A stretch of DNA of 64,000 nucleotides, taken from NCBI GenBank assembly GCA_913060875.1, contig CAJXSL010000001.1, positions 310,001 to 374,000 on the forward strand, written 5' to 3'. How positions within the stretch are numbered: the stretch's first letter is position 1; every line of letters begins with the position of its first letter. The DNA is from an uncultured Desulfobacteraceae bacterium. GTDB taxonomy: Bacteria; Desulfobacterota; Desulfobacteria; Desulfobacterales; UBA5852. Below, piece by piece: positions 17,178 through 25,723 of the stretch. Under the pieces are notes generated by a model. The model had not been told where the DNA came from. It saw only the letters and a list, made by a program, of their open reading frames with translations, and did not search any database. Made by a program: the position numbers and the translations under genes.

Positions 17178-17262
17178 GGGAGATCTCCGTTTTCCTGCAA
17201 GTCATTGTCGCCCCACTGAGGGCTTGGATTTTGTCCAGACGCTTTAGCCGATGTTCACCTAA

Positions 17263-18243
17263 TCAGTCAACAAGAAAGACGCTGGACCCCTGGGTTTTCC
17301 GCGCTTCCAGGTCGCGATGGGCTGTGGCCGCTTGGGATAGCGGATAGGTCTGGCGGACATCCACCTTGACGGCGCCGTTCAGAACGACGCCGAAAAGGTC
17401 TTCGGCGTGGGCCAAAAGGTCCGCCCGGTCGGCTGTGTAGGTCATCAGGCTGGGGCGGGTCAGGAAAAGGGAGCCTTTGGCCGCCAGCAGCCCCGGATCG
17501 ATAGGCGCCACAGGTCCTGAAGACTGGCCGAAACTCACCATGGTGCCCATTGGTCGCAGGCAGTCCAGAGAGGGCAGGAAGGTTGCCTGGCCGACGGAAT
17601 CGTAGACCACGTCGACCCCTCGGCCGCTGGTAATCTCACGCACCCGGTCGACGAAGTTTTCTTCATTGTAGCGAATGGTGTGGTCGCACCCGTGGGCACG
17701 GGCCAGTTCGGCTTTGGCCGGGGAGCCCACCGTGCCGATAACGGTCGCCCCGAGATGCTTGGCCCACTGACTGGCAATCAGGCCGACCCCGCCGGCGGCG
17801 GCGTGCAGAAGAATTACATCCTTCGGTTTGATGGCGGCACAGCCTATCAGGAGATAGCGGGCGGTCATGCCCTGCAGCATCATGGCCGCTGCCTGGGACG
17901 CTGTTATGCCAGCGGGAAGTTTGACCAGCCGATGGGCGGGGATGCGGCGGCGTTGGCTGTAAGCGCCCGGTGGCAGTCCGGCGTAGGCGACACGGTCCCC
18001 TACGGCCACTTCGGTGACGCCGGTGCCAAGCTGTTCAACGGTGCCGGCACCCTCCATTCCCGGTGTGGCCGGGAGTTCCCCGATGGGATAAAGCCCCGTT
18101 CGGTGGTAGACATCGATAAAGTTCAACCCCACGGCTTCGTGGCGCAGGATGACTTCACCTTCCTGGGGGGGGCCGGGATCAAACGGCTTCCATTGAAGCA
18201 CCTCAGGACCTCCGGTCTGGTGCATAACAATCGCGTGGCTCAT
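17263..18243 (-). CDS. qor: NADPH:quinone oxidoreductase (zinc-independent MDR family)
   Basis: A 326-residue medium-chain dehydrogenase/reductase of the quinone oxidoreductase group. The N-terminus MSHAIVMHQTGGPEVLQW, the segment GLNFIDVYHRTGLYP, the nucleotide-binding AAAGGVGLIASQWAKHLGATVIGTVGS, and GVDVVYDSVGQAT are all characteristic. No structural zinc cysteine cluster is present. It transfers hydride from NADPH to quinones or enones. A strong AAGGAGATATC lies just before the ATG. It is downstream of yhaN on the same strand, with 69 bases between, but no metabolic link is evident. Confidence 0.92.
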   Translation of the reverse strand: MSHAIVMHQTGGPEVLQWKPFDPGPPQEGEVILRHEAVGLNFIDVYHRTGLYPIGELPATPGMEGAGTVEQLGTGVTEVAVGDRVAYAGLPPGAYSQRRRIPAHRLVKLPAGITASQAAAMMLQGMTARYLLIGCAAIKPKDVILLHAAAGGVGLIASQWAKHLGATVIGTVGSPAKAELARAHGCDHTIRYNEENFVDRVREITSGRGVDVVYDSVGQATFLPSLDCLRPMGTMVSFGQSSGPVAPIDPGLLAAKGSLFLTRPSLMTYTADRADLLAHAEDLFGVVLNGAVKVDVRQTYPLSQAATAHRDLEARKTQGSSVFLVD

Positions 18244-18312
18244 GATATCTCCTTTTTGATTACAGAACCTGCCGTTGCCATGCCTAACGGTTAAGACGCG
18301 CCCGGCGTGCTG

Positions 18313-21300
18313 TCAATTCTGCGTTGCGGGTGGTATACGGTCGCCCAGGATATGGACACCCATTTTCGTCTCGTCGAGCACGGTGCGGGCCAGGTTCAAG
18401 AGATGATGGTGGTGGGTGAAAAAAATGACTTGGGTTTTCGCCGACAACTCAAAGAGAACCTTGAGGGTAGACGCGGCCCGGTCGTCGTCGAACCGCAGGA
18501 GGATGTCATCCACCACAAACGGCAGCGGTTCGCTATGGTGGAGATATTGTTCGAGGCTGGCCAGGCGCAGGGCCAGATAGAGCTGGTCAGCGGTTCCATC
18601 ACTCATGCCGGCCACGCCGACGGTTTCGTCGCCGGCCGACCGGATTCCCACCATGACCGGGTTGCCTTTTTCGTCATATTCGGCCCGCACGCCGTTAAAA
18701 GCACCCCGCGTCATTTGGGAGAAGAGAATGCTGGCACGCTTGATCAGCGGGCCCTGATGCTTTTCACGGTACTGTTCAATGGTTCGGGCCAGGAGGACCG
18801 CTGCGATCTTGACGCGGGCGTAATGGGCCACATCCGCCTCCAGGCGTGCCAGGAGGTGCTCGGCCTCTTCGGCATGACCGGCCGCCTCGGCCCGGCCATC
18901 CATGCGCTTGAGCTCGGCCTTTTCCGTACCGATGGTGCGATCCAAGTCAGATCGTTCGCTTTCCAGGCGGGCGATCTCGTCCTGCAACTGCGCCATTTTC
19001 GGCTTCAGGGTGTCCGGTTCCTTTTTCTCGGCGGCGGCCACGAACGCATCGATGGTGGCGCCGGCACTCAGATGGCGCAACCGTTTTTCAAGATCCTGGC
19101 ATTCCGCCGTCAGCTGCCGGCGTTGCCGGGACAGTTGTTCCACCTCCGGCAGCAGGGCGGGGGTTTCACACCGCGCTTCACGACACAGGGCATTTACCCG
19201 GCTGTCGGCCGCTTGTCGCCGTTTTTCAGCTAGGTCCCTTTCTTTGAGGGCCGCATCCAAGGCGCGCTGCATGTCCGTGCGGCGCGATTGCAACGTCCTG
19301 GCTTCCGTAAGCCTGGCGTTGATCAGCACGGTGGCTTCCTCGGCGGACGCCTTTTGGAGGTCGCCGGCCAGGTTTTCGACCAGGTCTTGGACGCGCTCGC
19401 AGAATCGGGCGGCATCGCGGTCGATGCCAGCGATGCGTTTCGCCAGAACATCGGCCTCTTCCTGCTGGGTCCGGGCTTCACGGATGTTTTCCATCACGGT
19501 CAAGGCCATTGTGGGGCTGGTATCGGTTTCCAGGCCGATTTGGCTGACATGGTCCGCCCACGCTGTTTTCCAGCGGTCCATGTCCTGGTCCAGATCGTCA
19601 AGTTCGCCGCACACCCGTTTCAAATCTTCACGGTGTTGCGCAAGGGCACGGTCAATGACGTCCATTTGGGATTGCAGGGTTTCATGGGCTTCCACGTGAA
19701 GTCCGGCAATAGGGATCATTTCGTTCAGGGGCAGGGTTTCCGCCACCGGCCGGCCGGCGTGGGTCAATGACTTCGCCAGACGGGTTTGGGCTAAGGCGAT
19801 TTCCGATGCCTGGTCGGAGATTTGTGATTTTTCCAGGTGGAGGTCCGCAGCTTTTTCCCGAAGCAATACCATATCCGACAGCCAGGCCCGCATTTCGGTC
19901 GGCGAAAGCGGTTGGATGGCCGCCGGCTTCCATGCCTTTTCCCATTCCGCTTTCACCGCTTTGGATTGGGCGTGGAGATGATCCCGTGCCATGGTGAGCT
20001 CATCGCGGGCTTTTTGGATCTGGCCTTTGCGCGCTTCCAGGAGACCTTTGCGGCTGACCTGTTCGGCTTCGCGCCGGAGCCGGTCGGCAATGTGGTCGGC
20101 ACGGTGCATACTTTCCTCAAAGGCATCGGGCAGGGAGGCGCTTGGGGCAAACCGTTCGATATCTTCCGTTTGCGCTCCGTTACCTTCGAGGACGCGTCGA
20201 ACCAGACGCCATCCGGCATCCCGCCGGTCGCGGGCGGCCGTCAGGTTCTCTTCGGAAGGGACATCGTGGGTGGTTTCGATCATCCGCAATTCGGCTTCAA
20301 TCTTATCCTTTTCTTCGGTTTTCCGGATGATGTCTTCCTGCATGTGCTCCAACTGCCGTGTGGCGGCGTTGAATTGCTGCTCGAATCCGTCGATCGTTTC
20401 CCGGGAAGGCAGGGCCAGGGCTTCGAGATCTTCGAGGGCTCCGGCCCACAGGGTTTGACGCTTAAGGCGGTTGGTCAGTTCCATTTCGTGCTGCCGGAGG
20501 GTCTGGCAGGCCCGGGCATGCTGCTTCTCAAGCGGGCCCCTGGCCTGGATGGCATGCAGGGTCGCTTTGAGACCGGAGACATCCTGTGGCGACGCCAGGG
20601 ACGCCCTGCGGTCCGACTGGGTCCCGATGGCGACTTCCAACTGGCGGCGTTGTTCCCTGAGGGCCTCGCGGCGGGCTGACAGGCGTTCGTGCTTTTTCCC
20701 CATTTCCTGGATGCTGCCCATCAGGGCCGATGTCAGTTTCTGGCTGTCGCTGTCGGCCGACAGATCCACGATGCCCGTCTGGGACAGCTTTTTTGCGGCC
20801 TGGTTGTGAAGGGTGCGCCGGCGGGTTTCCAGGACGGGCCGATCCTGCCGGGCCTTCTTATAGCTGCCCAGATCCTGCTGGAGCGCTTCCACCAGGGGGG
20901 CATGCTGCAGCAGGGCCTTGGGCACCTGCAAGGCGTTCATCTCGGCCTGGATCGTTGCAATGGTCTCTTGGGACCGTCGAACGTCGTTGGCGGCCATCAG
21001 CAGATCGTTTTCCGCCTTGAGGCGCTTTGTTTCGAAATTTTCGGGCAAGTCGGGCGCATTCTCAAACGCCGGCAGAGCTGCGTGGATTTCCTTCCGGCGA
21101 GCGATCAGCGGCAGGGCCTCGAGGGTGCGCTCCAGGGCATTGTAGGCTTTTTGATTTTCTCCAAGCCGTTGCCGGTTGGTTTCGAGTCGTGTTTCCGCAT
21201 CATGGAGATGCTTATGGTGAACCTCCCATGTTTTGGCCAACAATTGCGCTTCTTTCTGAGATTTGCGCGTGGTTTTCAGCGATGACACGATTTGATTGAT

Positions 21301-21846
21301 GCGGGGTTTGGAGCCGTTGGGTTTGAAGAGACCCTCCATGGTTTGTGTCAAATCATGCTGGAAACGCCGGAGCTGGATTAGGCCGGCCCCTGTGGCAAAC
21401 AGGGCCTGTCCGACGCGGCCGCCCCCGGCGATGATTTCTTCGCCCCCCTGGATCAGGCCCTGGTGATCGATGGCAAACATCTGTTCGAAGAGATCGCGGC
21501 TGACGCCCCCCAGAAAGGGCGCCAGGGCATTGTCATCCAGCAGGGTTTCATCGTTTGCGGCCCGCAGGGTTTTGCGCAGCCCCTTGCGCCGGATGCAAGC
21601 GAGAACTTCCCCGTCGCTGCGCATCAGTTCAGCACCGATGCGGAGTTTCGGGTGGGGGTGTCGGAAGCTGTCCGCCGTGCGGTTTGGAATGCCGAAAAGC
21701 ATGTTGCGCAGTGCCCTCAGAGCGGTACTTTTTCCGGCTTCATTGGGGCCGTATACCATGTGAAAAGCAGAGGGGGCGGTCGCGAAATCTAAAATGGTAT
21801 CGGTGAACGAACCGTAGGCGATGAGGTGCAGGGTGTTGATCTTCAT
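18313..21846 (-). CDS. yhaN: YhaN/SbcC-like AAA ATPase with long coiled coil
   Basis: A 1177-residue SMC/Rad50-like protein. The N-terminal ATPase half has Walker A GPNEAGKST at about residues 34-42, preceded by the typical YGSFTDTILDF strand. The long middle (about 180-1000) is heptad-rich coiled coil, with many LEARxQxL and ELxxLE repeats. The C-terminal half has the signature GMSDGTADQLYLALRLASLE and Walker B PFVVDDILLRFDD, then a switch His in VIFFTHHHHL. It pairs with the exonuclease encoded just upstream: its ATG overlaps that gene's stop codon (ATGA), a sign of translational coupling. By analogy with SbcCD and YhaON it likely processes DNA ends or hairpins. Confidence 0.92.
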   Translation of the reverse strand: MKINTLHLIAYGSFTDTILDFATAPSAFHMVYGPNEAGKSTALRALRNMLFGIPNRTADSFRHPHPKLRIGAELMRSDGEVLACIRRKGLRKTLRAANDETLLDDNALAPFLGGVSRDLFEQMFAIDHQGLIQGGEEIIAGGGRVGQALFATGAGLIQLRRFQHDLTQTMEGLFKPNGSKPRINQIVSSLKTTRKSQKEAQLLAKTWEVHHKHLHDAETRLETNRQRLGENQKAYNALERTLEALPLIARRKEIHAALPAFENAPDLPENFETKRLKAENDLLMAANDVRRSQETIATIQAEMNALQVPKALLQHAPLVEALQQDLGSYKKARQDRPVLETRRRTLHNQAAKKLSQTGIVDLSADSDSQKLTSALMGSIQEMGKKHERLSARREALREQRRQLEVAIGTQSDRRASLASPQDVSGLKATLHAIQARGPLEKQHARACQTLRQHEMELTNRLKRQTLWAGALEDLEALALPSRETIDGFEQQFNAATRQLEHMQEDIIRKTEEKDKIEAELRMIETTHDVPSEENLTAARDRRDAGWRLVRRVLEGNGAQTEDIERFAPSASLPDAFEESMHRADHIADRLRREAEQVSRKGLLEARKGQIQKARDELTMARDHLHAQSKAVKAEWEKAWKPAAIQPLSPTEMRAWLSDMVLLREKAADLHLEKSQISDQASEIALAQTRLAKSLTHAGRPVAETLPLNEMIPIAGLHVEAHETLQSQMDVIDRALAQHREDLKRVCGELDDLDQDMDRWKTAWADHVSQIGLETDTSPTMALTVMENIREARTQQEEADVLAKRIAGIDRDAARFCERVQDLVENLAGDLQKASAEEATVLINARLTEARTLQSRRTDMQRALDAALKERDLAEKRRQAADSRVNALCREARCETPALLPEVEQLSRQRRQLTAECQDLEKRLRHLSAGATIDAFVAAAEKKEPDTLKPKMAQLQDEIARLESERSDLDRTIGTEKAELKRMDGRAEAAGHAEEAEHLLARLEADVAHYARVKIAAVLLARTIEQYREKHQGPLIKRASILFSQMTRGAFNGVRAEYDEKGNPVMVGIRSAGDETVGVAGMSDGTADQLYLALRLASLEQYLHHSEPLPFVVDDILLRFDDDRAASTLKVLFELSAKTQVIFFTHHHHLLNLARTVLDETKMGVHILGDRIPPATQN

Positions 21847-23108
21847 TGACGGTGCGTCTCCTTGAGCAGGCCCCGTTTCAGGAGCGCGTGGGCCTCTTCC
21901 ACGGTCTGCCGCATCCGCACGGGGTTGTTCGGCGCAAGTGCTTCGCTGCTTTGGCGATATTCCGCAGGCAATTTCTGGAAGAGGCGGGTCAACGCGTCAC
22001 CCAGGGTGGCGAGAAGACCGTCGTCCGACAGGATCTCCGACACCACCTGTTCCATCTCCTGCAGGGGGCCGGGATCCACGGCCGGCTTTCCGCTTTGCGA
22101 CGGGGGCCGGGTGGCCACACGCACCTTCTCGATCCACACCTGTTCACCGAACTCGGCCATGGCCGCGGATCGTACCGCCTCGTTCCAATGGGCCAAGTCA
22201 CCGGCCATGGCGCCATGGGCTGCGGTGGCCCCGGAAAAGGTGGCCCGGACGATCAGCGGTAAGGAATCGTGCCGGCGGACTTCCATTGCCAGGTCCGTTA
22301 CGAAAAGGCCGAGGGCCGCCTGGGGCGTTGCGGCGGCCGGCAATGCGATCTCCAGGCGCGTCCAGCGGATGACATCGCAGGCATGATGGATGATGTCAGG
22401 GGGCGCATCTTCCGACAGCGTGACCAAAATGCCGCCCTTGGCACCGGTTTCCCGTATGTGACGCCCCTGGATACAACCGGGGAACACCACGGGTGGGTCC
22501 GGGGATACGATTTCGAACTGATGTACATGGCCCAGGGCCCAATAGTCGTAGCCCCGGTTGTGAAGATCTTCGAGGGTGCAAGGGGCATAGGGGGCGTGGC
22601 CTTCGCGTCCGTTCAGGCTGGTATGCAGGAGACCGATATTGACATAGCCGGGCAGTGGCTCCGGGTAGCCGCGGGCGAGGTTGTCCAGGACGGCCGGCCG
22701 GGCAAAACTTTGTCCGTGCAGGGCCACTTTCAGATCCTCGATGCGCCGGGTCTGCGGCCGTCGGTGATCGAAAAGGTGGACATTGTCGGGATACGGCAGA
22801 CGGCGGGTCATCTGACCGGCCGCGTCGTGGTTGCCGGATACGATGTAAACCGCAATGCCGGCCGTTTTCAGGCGATGCATCTGGCGGACGAAATAGAGGC
22901 CGGTATGATAGTCTTTCCAGTCGCCGTCAAACAGATCCCCCGTGATCAGAACAAAATGGACCGCTTCGTCCAACGCCAGGTCGATGAGATTTTCAAACGC
23001 CCGCCGGGAGGCCTGGCGGATGTCCGCCGCAGGGGCGCCTTCATAAGTTTCCAGACGATGAAGCGGGCTGTCCAGGTGGATATCGGCCGTATGGATGAAT
23101 TTAATCAT
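21843..23108 (-). CDS. yhaO: YhaO/SbcD-like DNA repair exonuclease
   Basis: A 421-residue calcineurin-like metallophosphoesterase. The five dimetal motifs are visible: HTADIHLDSPL, GDLFDGDW, VSGNHDA, LLHTSL and ALGHVHQFEIV. The region after about residue 230 is the family's capping and partner-binding part. It is the nuclease subunit for the YhaN-type ATPase encoded directly downstream with a 4-base ATGA overlap, so equimolar production is likely. The start MIKFIHTADIHLDSPL is the family N-terminus, although its ribosome binding site is weak. Upstream lies a 510-base region without a gene, which probably carries the promoter of this two-gene unit. Confidence 0.93.
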   Translation of the reverse strand: MIKFIHTADIHLDSPLHRLETYEGAPAADIRQASRRAFENLIDLALDEAVHFVLITGDLFDGDWKDYHTGLYFVRQMHRLKTAGIAVYIVSGNHDAAGQMTRRLPYPDNVHLFDHRRPQTRRIEDLKVALHGQSFARPAVLDNLARGYPEPLPGYVNIGLLHTSLNGREGHAPYAPCTLEDLHNRGYDYWALGHVHQFEIVSPDPPVVFPGCIQGRHIRETGAKGGILVTLSEDAPPDIIHHACDVIRWTRLEIALPAAATPQAALGLFVTDLAMEVRRHDSLPLIVRATFSGATAAHGAMAGDLAHWNEAVRSAAMAEFGEQVWIEKVRVATRPPSQSGKPAVDPGPLQEMEQVVSEILSDDGLLATLGDALTRLFQKLPAEYRQSSEALAPNNPVRMRQTVEEAHALLKRGLLKETHRQ

Positions 23109-23620
23109 GACGGGGTGGGTCCTCGGCGGTTCTGGTGTGCTAAAAGGAATGGCTGTTGCGAAGGGGGATAACGAAGATGACCGCTGACGTCAAGTCCGGG
23201 ATCGCCGCCGGGGATATTGCGATCCGTGTTTGTTGATCGTTGGCGGCTCGTTTTGTCTGCGTTCTTCCCTGAAGACGGGCCACCGATCCGGAATGGGCGA
23301 AAAAGCCTTTACGATCCGGTCTCTCCAGAGTTTTTTCATGGCCATGGTCCGGCGCGCAGTCAGTGGGTGATGGTTTGGGCGACGGGGTTGATCCTGGCGA
23401 GAGAAAATCGTTGCCGGATCCCCAGGAGAGGTCTTGAAAATTCAAACGGGATACGTTAGGTTGGGTTCCCTCTGACAGAGCTATTCCCCCCTGTTTTTTC
23501 TTGCCTAAGGATCGCAGGCGCAGGATAGGCATGGACCCTGTCATGTTGACGCCTTGATCCCGTATCGACGGTTTGCCGACGGCAAAGACGCCAACGGCCA
23601 TTTCGAAGGAGGAGGCGCAC
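23109..23620. other. Gene-free divergent region between yhaO and the CoA-transferase gene
   Basis: About 510 bases between divergent genes. Reading frames across it are short or have implausible composition, with no family match and no good ribosome binding site. The only clear signal is the GGAGGAGG at 23607-23614 serving the plus-strand gene. Promoters for both flanking genes must be here, but I could not place them convincingly. Confidence 0.4.
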
Positions 23621-25498
23621 ATGGCGTCGACCGGTTACTGGGCGGATAATTATCTGGAAAAAAAACAGTCGGTCGAAAAGGCAATACGCCTTATTCGTCC
23701 GGGACAGCGTGTTTTCATCGCCTCCGCCTGTGGCGAACCCCAGGCGCTTGTGCGGTCCCTGTCCGAGAGGGCCCGCGTGCTTTCCGGCATCGAGGTGGTG
23801 CGTCTGATGTCGCTGGAAACCACCCCCCTGACCATGATTGCGGACAAGACCCATGACCAGAGCATCAATATCCGCTCTTTTTATCTGGGCTCGGCGCGGC
23901 CCAAGGCCATCGCCCGCAATCTGCGGTTTGTCAGCCCCATCAACCTTTCGCAGGTGCCGCGCCTTTTCAAAAGCCGTCGCCTGCCGATCCACGTGGCCCT
24001 GATCCAGGCGACACCGCCCGACGATTTCGGGTGGATGAGCCTCGGGGTGTCGGTGGACATTACCCAGGCGGCCGCCTACTCGGCCGACCTGGTCATCGTG
24101 CAGGTGAATTCCCGGATGCCGCGGGTGCTGGGGCGCAGCTTCATTCATGTCAACGATGTCGATGTCATTGTCGAGCATGAGGAAGAATTGCTGGCGTTGG
24201 GGGATCCCCCGGAATTGGAGACGGCCAATGCCATCGGGCGGTTCATTTCCCGCTTGATCGATGACGGGTCAACCCTGCAGATCAGCCTGGGGACCACCAG
24301 CCAGGCCACATATGTAGGGCTTTCGGATAAAAACGATCTTGGTATTCACACCCAGTTCGTTACCGATCGCATCATGCATCTGGTCTCCCAGGGTGTCGTG
24401 ACCAATCGCTACAAAGGGTTGAATGACGGTAAAGTGGTGGCCAGCAGCGCCATCGGCTCCACCGAACTTTACGACTTTTTGGACGATAACCCCGGCATCG
24501 AGTTTTATCCCTCCGATTATGTAAATAACCCCAGTATCATCGCCCAGCATCGCCGCATGGTGTCCCTCAATGTGGCCATGGCCATGGATCTGACCGGCCA
24601 GGTGGCGGCCGATGCGCTTCCCTACAACCATTTTTCCGGTGTCACGGGGATGCTGGATTTTATCCGGGGATCGGCCGCCTCGGAAGACGGCAAAGCCATC
24701 CTCATGCTGACCTCCACGGATGTCAGCGGCAAGAAAAGCCGTATCGTCCCCAAGCTGGAGGACACTACGGTGGTGGTGCCGCGTGGCGATGTTCAATACG
24801 TGGTAACGGAATACGGGGCCGTCAATTTGTTCGGCAAAAGCCTGCAGGAGCGGGCCATGGCCATGATCAGCATTGCCCACCCGGATTTTCGCGATGCGCT
24901 GTTCCATGAAGCCAAGGAGATGGGGTTGCTCGGCGCCGAGCGCACACTGCACGATTCCCTGCACGGCGTCTATCCGGTCGAGCTGGAGGAGACCGTCGAT
25001 ATCGACGACGAAACGGTTACGATCCGTCCGGCCAAGCCTGTGGATGAGCGTCGCATCCAGGAACACTATTACAACCTGGATAAAGAAGATGTGATTTCGC
25101 GCTTTTTCCACGAGAAGAACAGCTTTATGCGCGAGGAGGTGGAGGGCGTCTCCCAGATCGATTATGTCAAAGACCTGACCCTGGTGGCATTGGTGGGCGA
25201 GTTTGGTTTCGGAAAAGTGATCGCCGTGGGGGAATACCTTCTGGATGAATCCAAGAACATGGCCGAAGTGGCGTTTTCGGTCATTAAACATTACCAGGGC
25301 AAGGGGTTGGGCAAACTGTTTATCCGCAAGTTGGCCGTGGCTGCGCGGGAAAACGGCATTGCCGGCCTGATGGCCTTCACCTCGCCCCAGAACAAGGGCA
25401 TGATTCGGCTGTTCAAGACATTGCCCTATAAAATTGACTCTTTTTATGACGGGGAGATGCTGACCCTGAGTTGTCGTTTCGATACATTGGATGAATGA
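23621..25498 (+). CDS. Acetyl-CoA hydrolase/CoA-transferase fused to a GNAT acetyltransferase domain
   Basis: A 625-residue fusion. Residues about 1-440 are a family I CoA-transferase/acetyl-CoA hydrolase (Cat1-like). Signatures are GQRVFIASACGEPQALV, the carboxylate-containing segment VVTNRYKGLNDGKVVASSAIGS, and the C-terminal block PRGDVQYVVTEYGAVNLFGKSLQERA typical of AcetylCoA_hyd_C. Residues about 470-620 are a GNAT domain with VAFSVIKHYQGKGLGKLFIRKL, whose QGKGLG is the acetyl-CoA pyrophosphate loop. ATG 23621 has GGAGGAGG upstream. The gene lies upstream of the acetyl-CoA synthase operon, so it may move CoA between acetate and acetyl-CoA or succinyl-CoA while the GNAT part senses or uses acetyl-CoA. 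The substrates are inferred, not shown. Confidence 0.9.
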   Translation: MASTGYWADNYLEKKQSVEKAIRLIRPGQRVFIASACGEPQALVRSLSERARVLSGIEVVRLMSLETTPLTMIADKTHDQSINIRSFYLGSARPKAIARNLRFVSPINLSQVPRLFKSRRLPIHVALIQATPPDDFGWMSLGVSVDITQAAAYSADLVIVQVNSRMPRVLGRSFIHVNDVDVIVEHEEELLALGDPPELETANAIGRFISRLIDDGSTLQISLGTTSQATYVGLSDKNDLGIHTQFVTDRIMHLVSQGVVTNRYKGLNDGKVVASSAIGSTELYDFLDDNPGIEFYPSDYVNNPSIIAQHRRMVSLNVAMAMDLTGQVAADALPYNHFSGVTGMLDFIRGSAASEDGKAILMLTSTDVSGKKSRIVPKLEDTTVVVPRGDVQYVVTEYGAVNLFGKSLQERAMAMISIAHPDFRDALFHEAKEMGLLGAERTLHDSLHGVYPVELEETVDIDDETVTIRPAKPVDERRIQEHYYNLDKEDVISRFFHEKNSFMREEVEGVSQIDYVKDLTLVALVGEFGFGKVIAVGEYLLDESKNMAEVAFSVIKHYQGKGLGKLFIRKLAVAARENGIAGLMAFTSPQNKGMIRLFKTLPYKIDSFYDGEMLTLSCRFDTLDE

Positions 25499-25723
25499 GG
25501 TTCCATGCACCGGGGGTGATGGTCGTTTCCCTTGTATGATCTTATGAAAAAAGCGCCAAGCACAACGCGTCAAGCTGAAAGGGCGACGCTTCGCGTCAGG
25601 ATCGAAACGCCAGACGCGACCCGCGCGGCAGGCGCTGTTTCCATGAATGATTAAACCGGCACCCGCCGGCGGCTTTACTGAAAACGAAGCCGATTGACAC
25701 TACATGCTATGCAGGAGTTGTAA

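Noticed and set aside
23140-23622. 160-codon minus-strand frame between yhaO and the CoA-transferase gene
   Set aside because: No good ribosome binding site, low-complexity composition, overlaps the start of the CoA-transferase gene and lies in the expected divergent promoter region.
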